From positions 372,001 to 436,000 of the forward strand of contig NZ_RJAC01000002.1 of the NCBI RefSeq assembly GCF_003999975.1: a stretch of 64,000 nucleotides of DNA, read 5' to 3'. The notes beneath the pieces were generated by a model, which saw only the letters and a list, made by a program, of their open reading frames with translations, had not been told where the DNA came from and did not search any database. The position numbers and the translations under genes are program-made. Below, piece after piece: positions 24,512 to 33,349 of this stretch. This stretch comes from Actinoplanes solisilvae. Lineage in GTDB: Bacteria > Actinomycetota > Actinomycetes > Mycobacteriales > Micromonosporaceae. Each line of letters opens with the position of its first letter. Within the stretch, counting starts at the first letter, position 1.

Positions 24512-25963
24512 CTACTCCGTGACCCGGGACGGACGTTGCAGCAGGCTGAGGAAGCCCGTCAGCAGCGCCTCGCGCAGGGCGGGCGGCGCGACGTTGAGCA
24601 ACGAGTTGACCGCCGCCATGCGCGTGAAGTCGCCGCCGCCCAGGCCCAGCCCCTCGGCCAGGCCGCCGATCAGCTCGGGGGTGACCATCTCGGGGGTGAG
24701 CTGCGCGGCCGCTTCGAGCAGCGGGGCGGGCAGGTCGGCCGGGCCGGCGGCGCGGGCGGCGGCCACGGCGGCCGCGAGGTCGGGGGCGAACTCGGTGGCG
24801 GTCGGGGCGACCGAGGCGGTCACGGTCAGGTGGATGGTGGCGGGCAGCTCGGCGAAGGCCATCTGGGGCTGGGTGTGCCAGCCACGCGCCGCGAGCTCGT
24901 CGGCGAGGACGAACAGGTCGACACCATCGGACTCGGCCGAGGCCAGGCAGACGACGCTCGTCTCGGGCGGGGCGAAGAGGCGCACGCCGTCGGTGGCGGT
25001 CACCGCCTCGGCCAGCACGGACACGGCTTCGCGGGTGCGGGCGGCGAGGTCGAGATAGCCCGCGTCGCCGATGTGGCGCAGGGTGGCCACGGCGGCAGCG
25101 ATGGGGCCACCGGAGCGGGTGGACGAGATGACCGGGTTGATCATCGTGTAGCCGGGCCAGCCGGCGTAGGCGAAGTATTGCGGCAGGCGCAACGCCTCGT
25201 CGCGGTGCAGCAGGATCGAGACGCCCTTGGGCGCGTAGGCGTATTTGTGCAGGTCGACCGAGATGCTGGTGACGCCGGGAACAGCGAAGTCGAAGGCGGG
25301 CAGGTCGGCGCCGAGACGGCGTAGATAGGGCAGGACCCAGCCGCCGAAGCACGCGTCGACGTGGAACCGGACGCCCCGCTCGGCCGCAATCGCCGCGATC
25401 TCGGCGATCGGGTCGACCACGCCGTGGGCGTAGGACGGCGCGGAGGCGGCGACCAGCACGGTGTCGGGGCCGATCGCGGCGGCCATGGCTGACGGGTCGG
25501 CGCGCAGGTCGGGGCCGACGGGCACGACGTCGAGGGCGACGCGCAGGTAGTGGGCGGCCTTGGCGAAGGCGGCGTGGGCCGTGGAGGGAATCACGAGGCG
25601 CGGGGTGGCCAGGTCGGGACGGGAATCGCGGGCGGCCTTGACCGCGAGGATCAGCGACTCGGTGCCGCCGCTGGTGACGCTGCCGACCGTCTCGTCGTTG
25701 CCGCCGAGCAGCCGGGCCGCGGCGCCGACCAGGGCGTTTTCCATCGCAAGCAGCGACGGGAAAGCGGTCGGATCGAGGCCGTTGACGTGGGCGGAGATCG
25801 CATAGGCCGCGCGGGCCAGCTCGTCGAGCCCATCGAGCGCGGGGTCGTAGACATAGGCGAACAGCCGGCCGCCGTGGGTCGGCAGGTCAGCGGATCGCAG
25901 ATCGGTCAGCTCGCTGAGGATCTGGTCACCCGGTAGGCCCTTCTCGGGCAGTGCCTCGAACAT
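24512..25963 (-). CDS. PLP-dependent group II decarboxylase / sphingosine-phosphate-lyase-like enzyme
   Basis: A 483-residue fold-type I PLP enzyme. Landmarks: TSGGTESLILAVKAAR (phosphate-binding loop), FHVDACFGGWVLPY (Asp that pairs with the pyridine nitrogen) and SVDLHKYAYAPKGVSILLHR (Schiff-base lysine). The combination is typical of sphingosine-1-phosphate lyase and related amino-acid decarboxylases. A C-terminal extension of ~90 residues is unusual for plain decarboxylases. The substrate is unknown. It stands directly upstream of nuoB, divergent from nothing, 72 bases downstream of the MFS gene on the same strand. Confidence 0.88.
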   Translation of the reverse strand: MFEALPEKGLPGDQILSELTDLRSADLPTHGGRLFAYVYDPALDGLDELARAAYAISAHVNGLDPTAFPSLLAMENALVGAAARLLGGNDETVGSVTSGGTESLILAVKAARDSRPDLATPRLVIPSTAHAAFAKAAHYLRVALDVVPVGPDLRADPSAMAAAIGPDTVLVAASAPSYAHGVVDPIAEIAAIAAERGVRFHVDACFGGWVLPYLRRLGADLPAFDFAVPGVTSISVDLHKYAYAPKGVSILLHRDEALRLPQYFAYAGWPGYTMINPVISSTRSGGPIAAAVATLRHIGDAGYLDLAARTREAVSVLAEAVTATDGVRLFAPPETSVVCLASAESDGVDLFVLADELAARGWHTQPQMAFAELPATIHLTVTASVAPTATEFAPDLAAAVAAARAAGPADLPAPLLEAAAQLTPEMVTPELIGGLAEGLGLGGGDFTRMAAVNSLLNVAPPALREALLTGFLSLLQRPSRVTE

Positions 25964-26035
25964 GCGCAGAAACTATCCGATGCATCGGCTCGTGGGACCC
26001 GACGAAGGTACTGGGTCGGGGCCGTACCGAGGTCG

Positions 26036-27364
26036 CTATCGGATGACGTCCCGATAGGCGCGTAATAGAACGACCGCGGCGCCGACCAGCACGGCCGGCA
26101 ACACGGTGAACCCGAGCAGCACGCCGAGCCGGGCGGTGTCGTCCTGCGTGGCGGCGTCGCCGGTCGACGACGAGACATAGCCGAAGAGCTGGAGGATCAA
26201 TGCATACAGTCCGGGGCCGAGTGCCAGCCCGAGCGTCTCCCCCGCCGTCCACAGACCGGTGAAGACGCCGGCCTGGCGACGGCCGGTGCGCGCGGTGTCG
26301 TAGGCGATGCAGTCCGGCAGCATCGCCATCGCGAAGACCTGCTGGCCGGCGTAGCCGACACCGATCACCGCCACGATCAGATAGACGGCGATCGGGGGCA
26401 GGGCCGGCGCGGTCAGCAGGGCCAGGGCGCCGGCGGCGAAGAGCAGCGAGCCGGCGGCCAGTGAGGTGGGCTTGCCGACCCGGTGGCCGACCCGGCTCCA
26501 CAGCGGCATGACCAGCAGCGCGGGCCCGACGAAGGCCGCGAAGAGGAAGGTGGCGCCCGAGTCGCGTTCGACGACGTGTTCGGCGAAGTACTGCACGCCC
26601 GCGAGCATCGTGCCGATGCCGACCGCCTGAACGATCCAGAGGAGGAGCAGTGCACGGAAGGGACGGTTCGCCCACGCGACCCGCAGTTGCGTCCGCAGGT
26701 CGGGCTCGACCGCCTCCACCGAGCGGGAGTCGGCCGACCGCGTGCCGAAGTAGACGCCGAGGGTGCCGGCCACGATGAGCACGCCGACGAAGACGCCGGC
26801 CCACCGGTGCCCGGCGATGCCACCGCCGGTCTGATCGACGACGAGCGGGGCGACCGCGCCCGAGACGAGGATGGCGAGCGCCAGCACGGCGACGCGCCAG
26901 GTCATCAGGCGGGTGCGTTCCGTGTAGCCGTCGGTGAGCTCGGCCGGCATCGCGACGTAGGGCACTTGGAAGAAGGCGTACGCGGTGGCGGCGGCGAGGA
27001 AGGCGAGGGCCACATAAGCGCCCGCGCCGGCGCCGCTGTGCACCGGGCCGGCGAAGATCGCGGCGAAGAGCACCGCGAGCAGCAGGCCCGCGACGAGCAG
27101 GAAGGGCCGCCGGTCGCCGCGGCGGTCGGAGATCCGACCGGCGACCGGATTGACGAGCACGTCCCACGCTTTGGGCAGCAACACGAGGAGGCCGGCAACA
27201 CCGGCCGCCACACCTAACGTATCGGTCAGATAGGGCAGGAGGAGCAAACCCGGCACGGTGCCGAAGGCGCCCGTGACCAGCGAACCCAGTGAATATCCTG
27301 CCAAAACACGACGTGGCAGGGCGGCCGCCGGCCGTACGTCGGGAGTGGGATCAGCGGTCGTCAT
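26036..27364 (-). CDS. GPH-type MFS transporter (sugar:cation symporter family)
   Basis: A 442-residue, 12-helix carrier. The glycoside-pentoside-hexuronide family features are PKAWDVLVNPVAGRISDRRG (helix 2-3 loop with the DP/NP motif), FQVPYVAMPAELT, and ERTRLMTWRVAVLALA. The family imports sugars with Na+ or H+, but several actinobacterial members are uncharacterised. Its start is 50 bases from the divergent gamma-glutamyltransferase gene, so a shared control region and related substrate are possible. Confidence 0.9.
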   Translation of the reverse strand: MTTADPTPDVRPAAALPRRVLAGYSLGSLVTGAFGTVPGLLLLPYLTDTLGVAAGVAGLLVLLPKAWDVLVNPVAGRISDRRGDRRPFLLVAGLLLAVLFAAIFAGPVHSGAGAGAYVALAFLAAATAYAFFQVPYVAMPAELTDGYTERTRLMTWRVAVLALAILVSGAVAPLVVDQTGGGIAGHRWAGVFVGVLIVAGTLGVYFGTRSADSRSVEAVEPDLRTQLRVAWANRPFRALLLLWIVQAVGIGTMLAGVQYFAEHVVERDSGATFLFAAFVGPALLVMPLWSRVGHRVGKPTSLAAGSLLFAAGALALLTAPALPPIAVYLIVAVIGVGYAGQQVFAMAMLPDCIAYDTARTGRRQAGVFTGLWTAGETLGLALGPGLYALILQLFGYVSSSTGDAATQDDTARLGVLLGFTVLPAVLVGAAVVLLRAYRDVIR

Positions 27365-27413
27365 GAACGCGGATGGTAACCATGATCACCGTATCGAGCC
27401 TAGGCTTCGCCAA

Positions 27414-28805
27414 ATGAAAAAGGTTGCGGCCGGGGTCGCCGCCAGCCACCCGGCCACGGCCGGGGCCGGGTTGCGCATTCTCCGGGACGGGGGAACCGCG
27501 GCGGACGCCGCCGTAGCGGCGGTGCTGGCCTGCTGCGCCGCCGAGACGATCTACACCGGACTGGGTGGCGGCGGGTTCGCGACATACTTCGACGCGGCCA
27601 CCGGCGAGGTCACGTGCCTCGACTTCTTCGTCGCGGTCCCGGGCACCGACGGCGATCTCGAGGCCGGCCCGATGGTCGCGGTCGACGTCTTCTTCGGCGG
27701 CATGCCCCAGGTCTACTCGATCGGCGGGGCCAGCGTCGCCGTGCCCGGCGTGCCGGCCGGCTGCGGCGAGGTGCATCGACGCTGGGGGCGGCTGCCGTGG
27801 GCCGAGGTCGTGGCGCCGGCGATCGCGCTGGCCACCGACGGCGTCCCGGTGCCGGCCGCGCACGCGCAGACCCTCGACTCCTGCGCGCCCGCGCTCGCCT
27901 GGGGCGAGGGCGCCGAGATCTACACGCCCAACGGCCGGCGTCTGCAGGGCGGCGACCGGCTGTTCCATCCGGGGCTCGGAACGGCCATGTCGACCCTGGC
28001 CGAGGCGGGGCCCGAGATCTTCTACACGGGCGAGTTCGCGGCCGTCATGGTCGACACCGTTCGGGCCGCGGGTGGTTCGCTCGGGCCGCGCGATCTGGCC
28101 GACTACCGGGTGCTCGAGACGGTCGTCGACCACGCGACGCTGGCCGGGCACCGGGTGATGGCCCGCCACGACCTCAACCGCACGGTCGACACGATCGCGG
28201 GCCTGCCGGCCGACCTGTCCCGCCCCGGCCGGGCGGTCAGCGTCGCCAAGGCGCTGCGTGATCAGGGACGGCAGAAGATCGGCGACACCACCAACGTCTC
28301 GGTGGTCGACGCCGACGGCAACGCCTGCGTGATCACGACGACGCTCGGGCTGGGTTCGGGAGTGTGGCTGCCCGGCCTCGGCATCAACCTCAACTCGATG
28401 CTGGGCGAGGGCGAACTGCTCACCGACGACCTGGAGCCGGGCCGGCGGATGTCGTCGAACATGTGCCCGCTCGTCGTGATCGACCCGGACGGGGCGCTGG
28501 CCGTGGCGGCGGGCTCGGCGGGGGCCAGCAGGATCCGTACGGCGCTGATCGACACGCTGCTGGGGGTTCTGGTCGACGGGGCCGACATGACCGAGGCGAT
28601 CGGCCGGCCGCGCTTCCACGTCGTCGACGACACCGTGCACGTCGAGCCGAACTATCCGCGCGACGAACTGAGCGCCCTGATGGCGGCGGGCTGGCAGATC
28701 AAACAGTGGCCGGGGCTCAACCACTACTTCGGCGGCGTCACCGCGGTCGGCCAGGCCGGCGCCGCGGGCGATCCCCGCCGCGCCGGCGTCGGCCTGCTGC
28801 TCTGA
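27414..28805 (+). CDS. Gamma-glutamyltransferase family protein, short form
   Basis: A 463-residue Ntn-hydrolase precursor of the GGT family, which cleaves gamma-glutamyl bonds (for example in glutathione) and self-processes at a threonine. Visible: AAVLACCAAETIYTGLGGGG, ASVAVPGVPAGCGEVH, and the processing site GDTTNVSVVDADGNACVITT, in which Thr is the nucleophile. The usual histidine after it (TTH) is Asn here. It is about 90 residues shorter than typical GGTs and has no signal peptide, so it is probably cytoplasmic. The ATG at 27414 is chosen because upstream codons overlap the divergent transporter's start. Confidence 0.88.
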   Translation: MKKVAAGVAASHPATAGAGLRILRDGGTAADAAVAAVLACCAAETIYTGLGGGGFATYFDAATGEVTCLDFFVAVPGTDGDLEAGPMVAVDVFFGGMPQVYSIGGASVAVPGVPAGCGEVHRRWGRLPWAEVVAPAIALATDGVPVPAAHAQTLDSCAPALAWGEGAEIYTPNGRRLQGGDRLFHPGLGTAMSTLAEAGPEIFYTGEFAAVMVDTVRAAGGSLGPRDLADYRVLETVVDHATLAGHRVMARHDLNRTVDTIAGLPADLSRPGRAVSVAKALRDQGRQKIGDTTNVSVVDADGNACVITTTLGLGSGVWLPGLGINLNSMLGEGELLTDDLEPGRRMSSNMCPLVVIDPDGALAVAAGSAGASRIRTALIDTLLGVLVDGADMTEAIGRPRFHVVDDTVHVEPNYPRDELSALMAAGWQIKQWPGLNHYFGGVTAVGQAGAAGDPRRAGVGLLL

Positions 28806-28817
28806 CGTCACACCCGC

Positions 28818-29741
28818 TCACATGCGGCGGGCGGCGATGGCGGCGGCGTCCTCGGCCGTCTCGCGGATGCCCACCTCGACAGGGCTGGGCGCGAGGCCGA
28901 AGGTGCGTTCGGTGAGCGAGCTGTCGAGGTGGAACGGCGCGTAGAACTGGTAGTCCATCTCGGCCAGCTCACGGGACATGGGGTGCACCAGCCCGGCCGT
29001 ACGCATCACGAAGCGGGGCAGGCTGCGGATCTTCATCTTCGGCTTGCCGAGCAGGTCGCAGTAACGGTCGGCGAGTGAGCGGATCGTGATCGCGGGCGCG
29101 GTCGGCGCGTGCCATGCCCGGCCCCAGGCCCGCTCGTCGTGGGCCAGGGCGATCATCGTGCGGGCCATGTCGCCGGTGTAGGTGAAACTGTGCGGCAGGT
29201 CGACGTTCCCCGGGGCGTAGGCGGTGCGCCCGGCGTCGAGCGCGGGCAGCAGCACCGACGAGAAGACACCGATCGCGCCCGCGCCCAGGTAATCGGAGCC
29301 GCGCACCTCGACCGTCCGCACCCCGCTGGCCAGCGCGTCCCGCCACATCTTGATGCGCACCCTGCCCTTGCGGCCGACGGCGGCGAGCGGGCTGTTCTCG
29401 GTCATGTGCCCGCCGGGCTGCGGCCCGTAGACGTACAGATTCCCGGTGATCACGTAGACCGCGCCGGACGCCTTCGCCGCACTGATCATGGAGTCGTTGA
29501 GCGGGAACCAGAGCTTCTCCCACTCGGTGTAGCGGGGATTCGCGCAGTTGTAGATCGTCTCCGCGCCCGCCGTCAGCGCGGTCAGCCGGGACGCGTCGGA
29601 GGCGTCGGCCGCCACCCGCTCGATCAGCGGGTGCGACGGGCCGGAGCCGCTGCGGGTGATCATGCGGACCGGAGAGCCCTGGTCACCGAGGAGACGAGCG
29701 ATCGAGGAACCGATCGGGCCGGAGCCGACGACGACATGCAT
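28818..29741 (-). CDS. NAD(P)-binding epimerase/dehydratase-like oxidoreductase
   Basis: A 307-residue extended-SDR-like protein. The nucleotide loop is GSGPIGSSIARLL at the N-terminus, NCANPRYTEWEKLW follows, and GNLYVYGPQPGG sits where the catalytic tyrosine loop belongs, but a clear YxxxK is not seen. It is therefore an atypical member. AAAGGAG before the ATG at 29741 fixes the start. It is divergent from a TetR regulator with paired palindromes between them, so TetR control is likely. Confidence 0.87.
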   Translation of the reverse strand: MHVVVGSGPIGSSIARLLGDQGSPVRMITRSGSGPSHPLIERVAADASDASRLTALTAGAETIYNCANPRYTEWEKLWFPLNDSMISAAKASGAVYVITGNLYVYGPQPGGHMTENSPLAAVGRKGRVRIKMWRDALASGVRTVEVRGSDYLGAGAIGVFSSVLLPALDAGRTAYAPGNVDLPHSFTYTGDMARTMIALAHDERAWGRAWHAPTAPAITIRSLADRYCDLLGKPKMKIRSLPRFVMRTAGLVHPMSRELAEMDYQFYAPFHLDSSLTERTFGLAPSPVEVGIRETAEDAAAIAARRM

Positions 29742-29757
29742 TGCTGTTCTCCTTTGT

Positions 29758-29821
29758 GAGCACCGCTCTCTTATAAGAACAACGATTACACGAACAGGAA
29801 GACAAAGCAAGAGCAGTGCTC
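29758..29821. promoter_or_regulatory. Paired GAGC-N3-GCTC palindromes between the oxidoreductase and TetR genes
   Basis: Two copies of the same interrupted palindrome: GAGC ACC GCTC at 29758-29768 and GAGC AGT GCTC at 29811-29821, the latter extended to AGAGCAGTGCTCT. Their centres are 53 bases apart, about five helical turns. One lies near the start of each divergent gene (29741 and 29844). This is the layout expected of a TetR-family operator pair controlling both promoters; direct binding is inferred. Confidence 0.55.
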
Positions 29822-29843
29822 TCGTTGTGGCACACTGGTCTCC

Positions 29844-30524
29844 ATGAGCGCGTCAGGAGTGCGAGCCCGCGTCCGGGCCGAGATGACCGAAGAGATCAAG
29901 ACGGTGGCTCGCCGGCACCTGGCCACCGACGGCGCGAACCTGTCGCTGCGCGCGGTCGCCCGTGACCTGGGCATGGCCTCGTCCGCCGTCTACCGCTACT
30001 TCGCGAGCCGCGACGAGCTGCTGACCGCGCTGATCATCGACGCCTACAACGCGGTCGGAGAAAAGGCCGAGCAGGCGGCCGAGGGCATCACCGACCCGCT
30101 CGACCGTTTCCTGCGACTGGCCCACGCCGTACGGGACTGGGCGCTCGACGATCCGCACCAGTGGGCGCTGATCTACGGCAGTCCGGTGCCCGGCTATCAG
30201 GCGCCACAGGACACCATCGGGCCCGCGACGCGGGTGCTCCTGCTGATCGCGGGCCTGATCAGGGACGCGTACGTGGCCGGAAAGATCGCGGAGCGGGAGC
30301 CGATCAGCGGGCGATTCGCCGAGGAACTGGCCGTGGTCGCCGAGCAGTACACGCCGGGCGCGCCTCCGCGGCTGGTCGGCGCGGGCATTTCGGCCTTCGT
30401 CCACCTCGGCGGGGCCATCAGCGCCGAGCTCTTCGGCCAGCTCAACCACTCGGTCGACGAGGACCGGCGCGGCTTCTTCGAGTTTCAGATGCGCGGGGCG
30501 GCGTACCTCATCGGTCTGAGCTGA
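29844..30524 (+). CDS. TetR/AcrR-family transcriptional regulator
   Basis: A 226-residue regulator. The N-terminal helix-turn-helix (about residues 35-65) reads SLRAVARDLGMASSAVYRYF. The C-terminal ligand domain contains the WALIYGSPVPGY segment typical of the WHG (TetR_C_13-like) subgroup. It probably represses the divergent oxidoreductase gene and itself through the GAGC-N3-GCTC pair. The ligand is unknown. Confidence 0.93.
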   Translation: MSASGVRARVRAEMTEEIKTVARRHLATDGANLSLRAVARDLGMASSAVYRYFASRDELLTALIIDAYNAVGEKAEQAAEGITDPLDRFLRLAHAVRDWALDDPHQWALIYGSPVPGYQAPQDTIGPATRVLLLIAGLIRDAYVAGKIAEREPISGRFAEELAVVAEQYTPGAPPRLVGAGISAFVHLGGAISAELFGQLNHSVDEDRRGFFEFQMRGAAYLIGLS

Positions 30525-30836
30525 TCAGGGCAGCCAGGCTGCTCGGGCCATGTCCACGTGATCGCCCTTCAGGGGAACGCCCTCGGAGAGCAGGCGCTGA
30601 CGGGCCTCCTGCTCGTGGCCGGGTGGCATGCGTCCGGAACTGTTCACCACGCGGTGCCACGGCACGCCGCCGCCGTGCCGGGCCATGATCGAGCCGACCA
30701 GGCGCGCGGAGTTGCGGTCCGAGCCCTCGGCCAGGGCGTCGGCGATCGCTCCGTAGGACATCACGCGGCCCTCGGGGATGCGCTCAACGAGTGAAAGCAC
30801 CTCTTCGACGTACTCCTGCGGGGTCACTCGGGCCAC
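30525..30836 (-). CDS. Alkyltransferase-like protein (MGMT fold, cysteine replaced)
   Basis: A 103-residue protein of the O6-alkylguanine-DNA alkyltransferase fold. The helix-turn-helix MSYGAIADAL and the active-site loop are clear, but the loop reads VPWHRVVNSSGRMPPG: tryptophan replaces the reactive cysteine of PCHRV. This is the hallmark of ATL proteins, which bind alkylated guanine and recruit nucleotide excision repair rather than remove the alkyl group. The start is uncertain: GTG 30836 gives the usual length, and the frame is open to a GTG at 30878. It is divergent from proB, possibly overlapping it if proB starts at 30840. Confidence 0.88.
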   Translation of the reverse strand: MARVTPQEYVEEVLSLVERIPEGRVMSYGAIADALAEGSDRNSARLVGSIMARHGGGVPWHRVVNSSGRMPPGHEQEARQRLLSEGVPLKGDHVDMARAAWLP

Positions 30837-30839
30837 GAT

Positions 30840-32000
30840 ATGGGATCTGACCGGGATTCTGCCGGTGCGCCCGAGCACAATTGGCCGGTGCGCGAAGTGG
30901 TGACCGAGGCGCGCCGGATCGTGGTCAAGGTGGGCTCCTCCTCACTGACCACAGCCACCGGCGGGCTCGACGAGGAGCGCGTCGACCGGCTGGTCGACGC
31001 GCTCGGCAAGCTGGCGTCCGACGGCCGTGAGGTGGTCCTGGTGTCGAGCGGTGCGATCGCCGCCGGCCTGGCCCCGCTCCACCTGCCGCGCCGGCCACGC
31101 GATCTCGCCACTCAACAGGCGGCCGCCTCCGTCGGGCAAGGGCTGCTCATCGGGCGCTACGCGGCGGGCTTCGCGCGGCACGGCCTGACGGTCGGCCAGG
31201 TGCTGCTGACGGTCGACGACGTGACCCGCCGCGCGCACTACCGCAACGCGTACCGCACTCTTCGCAAGCTGCTCGATCTGGGCGCCCTGCCGATCGTGAA
31301 CGAGAACGACACGGTCGCCACCGAGGAGATCCGCTTCGGCGACAACGACCGGCTGGCCGCGCTGGTGGCCGCCCTGGTCGACGCCGACCTGCTCGTGCTG
31401 CTGTCCGATGTGGATGCTCTCTACACCGGCAGCCCGTCGGACCCGTCGTCGCGCCGCATCACGTTCGTGGGCGACGAGTCCGACCTCGATGGCATCAGCG
31501 TCGCCACGCCGGGCCGCTCCGGGGTCGGCACGGGCGGCATGGTCACCAAGATCGAGGCAGCCCGTATCGCCACCGGTTTCGGCATTCCGGTCGTGTTGAC
31601 CGCCGCTCCCCTGGCCGGCGAGGCGCTGGGCGGCGACGAGGTGGGCACGTTCTTCCGGGCCGCCGAGAGCCGCCCGGCCGCGCGGCTCTTCTGGCTCGCG
31701 CACGCCACCTCGCCGCGCGGCCGGCTTCATCTCGACCCGGGCGCGGTCGCCGCCGTCGTGGCCCGCCGCAAGTCGCTGCTGCCCGCCGGCATCACCGCGG
31801 TCGACGGCTCCTTCGCCGCCGGCGACCCCGTCGACCTGATCGACGCCGCCTCGGGCACGCCGGTCGCGCGCGGCCTGGTCAACTACGACGCGATCGAGTT
31901 GCCGGCGCTGCTGGGCCGAACCACCGGAGAGTTGGCCGCCGAGCTCGGCCCGGGATATGAACGAGAGGTCGTCCACCGCGACGACCTTGTCCTCCTATAA
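30840..32000 (+). CDS. proB: Glutamate 5-kinase
   Basis: A 386-residue ATP:glutamate 5-phosphotransferase, the first step of proline synthesis. Kinase domain blocks: RRIVVKVGSSSLTT, VLVSSGAIAAGLAPL, IVNENDTVATEEIRFGDND and GTGGMVTKIEAARIA. A C-terminal PUA domain follows (about residues 295-386). The start is uncertain because a GTG at 30888 is an alternative, closer to the conserved core. It is followed 13 bases later by proA, so they form a proBA operon. Confidence 0.95.
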   Translation: MGSDRDSAGAPEHNWPVREVVTEARRIVVKVGSSSLTTATGGLDEERVDRLVDALGKLASDGREVVLVSSGAIAAGLAPLHLPRRPRDLATQQAAASVGQGLLIGRYAAGFARHGLTVGQVLLTVDDVTRRAHYRNAYRTLRKLLDLGALPIVNENDTVATEEIRFGDNDRLAALVAALVDADLLVLLSDVDALYTGSPSDPSSRRITFVGDESDLDGISVATPGRSGVGTGGMVTKIEAARIATGFGIPVVLTAAPLAGEALGGDEVGTFFRAAESRPAARLFWLAHATSPRGRLHLDPGAVAAVVARRKSLLPAGITAVDGSFAAGDPVDLIDAASGTPVARGLVNYDAIELPALLGRTTGELAAELGPGYEREVVHRDDLVLL

Positions 32001-32013
32001 ATGAGGGAAAGCC

Positions 32014-33261
32014 ATGACGACCGTCCTTCAACAGGCCGCCGACGCGCGAGTGGCCGCGATCGACCTGGCCGCCGCCACCCGCGCCGAGAAAGACAGCGCC
32101 CTCCTGTTGATGGCCGACCGCCTGGTCGAGCGCTCGCCCGACATCGTCGCGGCCAACGAGGTCGACGTGGCCAACGCGCGCAGCGGCGGCCTCTCCGAGG
32201 CGATGATCGACCGGCTCACGCTGACCCCGGCGCGGGTCGAGGCGATGGCCGAGGGCCTGCGCGAACTCGCCGCGCTGCCCGACCCGGTGGGTGACGTGGT
32301 GCGGGGCTCGACGCTGGCCAACGGGCTCGAGCTGCGGCAGGTGCGGGTGCCGTTCGGGGTGGTCGGCATCGTCTATGAGGGCCGGCCCAACGTGACCGCC
32401 GACGCCGCGGGCATCTGCCTCAAGTCGGGCAACGCGGTGCTGCTGCGGGGTTCGGGTTCGGCGCTCAGCTCGAACGCAGCGATCGTGTCGGTGCTGCGCA
32501 AGGCGGTGGGCGACAGCGGTCTGCCGGCCGACACGATCCAACTGCTCGACGCGACCACCCGCGACTCGGTCAAGGAACTGATGCGAGCACGCGGCCTGGT
32601 CGACGTGCTGATCCCGCGTGGCGGCGCCTCCCTGATCAAGGCGGTGGTCGAAGAGTCGACCGTGCCGGTGATCGAGACCGGGGTCGGCAACTGTCACGTC
32701 TATGTGGACGAGGCGGCCGACCTCGAGAAGGCGCTGGCGGTCGTGCTCAACTCCAAGACGCAGCGGCTGTCCACATGCAACACCGCCGAGTCGCTGCTGG
32801 TGCACGCCGAGATCGCCGACCGGTTCCTGCCGCTGATGCTGGCCGAGCTGGCCGACGCGGGGGTCACCGTGCACGGCGATCCGCGGGTCACGGCGTACGA
32901 CGATGCGGTCGTGCCCGCCACCGAGGAGGACTGGGGCACCGAGTATCTCTCGGCCGACATCTCGGTGGCGATCGTCGACTCGCTCGACGACGCGCTCGAC
33001 CACATCCGCCGCTACGGGACGGGTCACACCGAGGCGATCGTGAGCGAGTCGGTGACGGCGACCCGGCGGTTCGCGGCCCGGGTCGACGCGGCCGCGGTCA
33101 TGGTCAACGCGTCGACGCGGTTCACCGACGGCGGCGAGTTCGGCTTCGGCGCCGAGATCGGCATCAGCACGCAGAAGCTGCACGCCCGGGGTCCGATGGG
33201 CCTGCCCGAGCTGACCTCGACGAAATACATCGTCACGGGCAACGGGCACACGCGCCGATAG
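32014..33261 (+). CDS. proA: Gamma-glutamyl phosphate reductase
   Basis: A 415-residue NADPH-dependent enzyme of the aldehyde dehydrogenase superfamily that makes glutamate 5-semialdehyde from the ProB product. Visible: [25 protein letters not shown], and the catalytic cysteine in [18 protein letters not shown]. Also seen is [26 protein letters not shown] precedes the ATG at 32014. It is followed by a strong hairpin. Confidence 0.96.
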   Translation: MTTVLQQAADARVAAIDLAAATRAEKDSALLLMADRLVERSPDIVAANEVDVANARSGGLSEAMIDRLTLTPARVEAMAEGLRELAALPDPVGDVVRGSTLANGLELRQVRVPFGVVGIVYEGRPNVTADAAGICLKSGNAVLLRGSGSALSSNAAIVSVLRKAVGDSGLPADTIQLLDATTRDSVKELMRARGLVDVLIPRGGASLIKAVVEESTVPVIETGVGNCHVYVDEAADLEKALAVVLNSKTQRLSTCNTAESLLVHAEIADRFLPLMLAELADAGVTVHGDPRVTAYDDAVVPATEEDWGTEYLSADISVAIVDSLDDALDHIRRYGTGHTEAIVSESVTATRRFAARVDAAAVMVNASTRFTDGGEFGFGAEIGISTQKLHARGPMGLPELTSTKYIVTGNGHTRR

Positions 33262-33282
33262 AACACGCGCCGATGGACATGC

Positions 33283-33313
33283 CGTGGGCCCGGCGGACGG
33301 TGCCGGGCCCACG
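33283..33313 (+). terminator. Terminator after proA
   Basis: CGTGGGCCCGGC and GCCGGGCCCACG form a perfect 12-pair stem around a 7-base loop, 21 bases after the proA stop. There is no T-run. Confidence 0.82.
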
Positions 33314-33349
33314 ACTGCCCCGAACACACTGTGCCGTTGCCGAGCGTGA

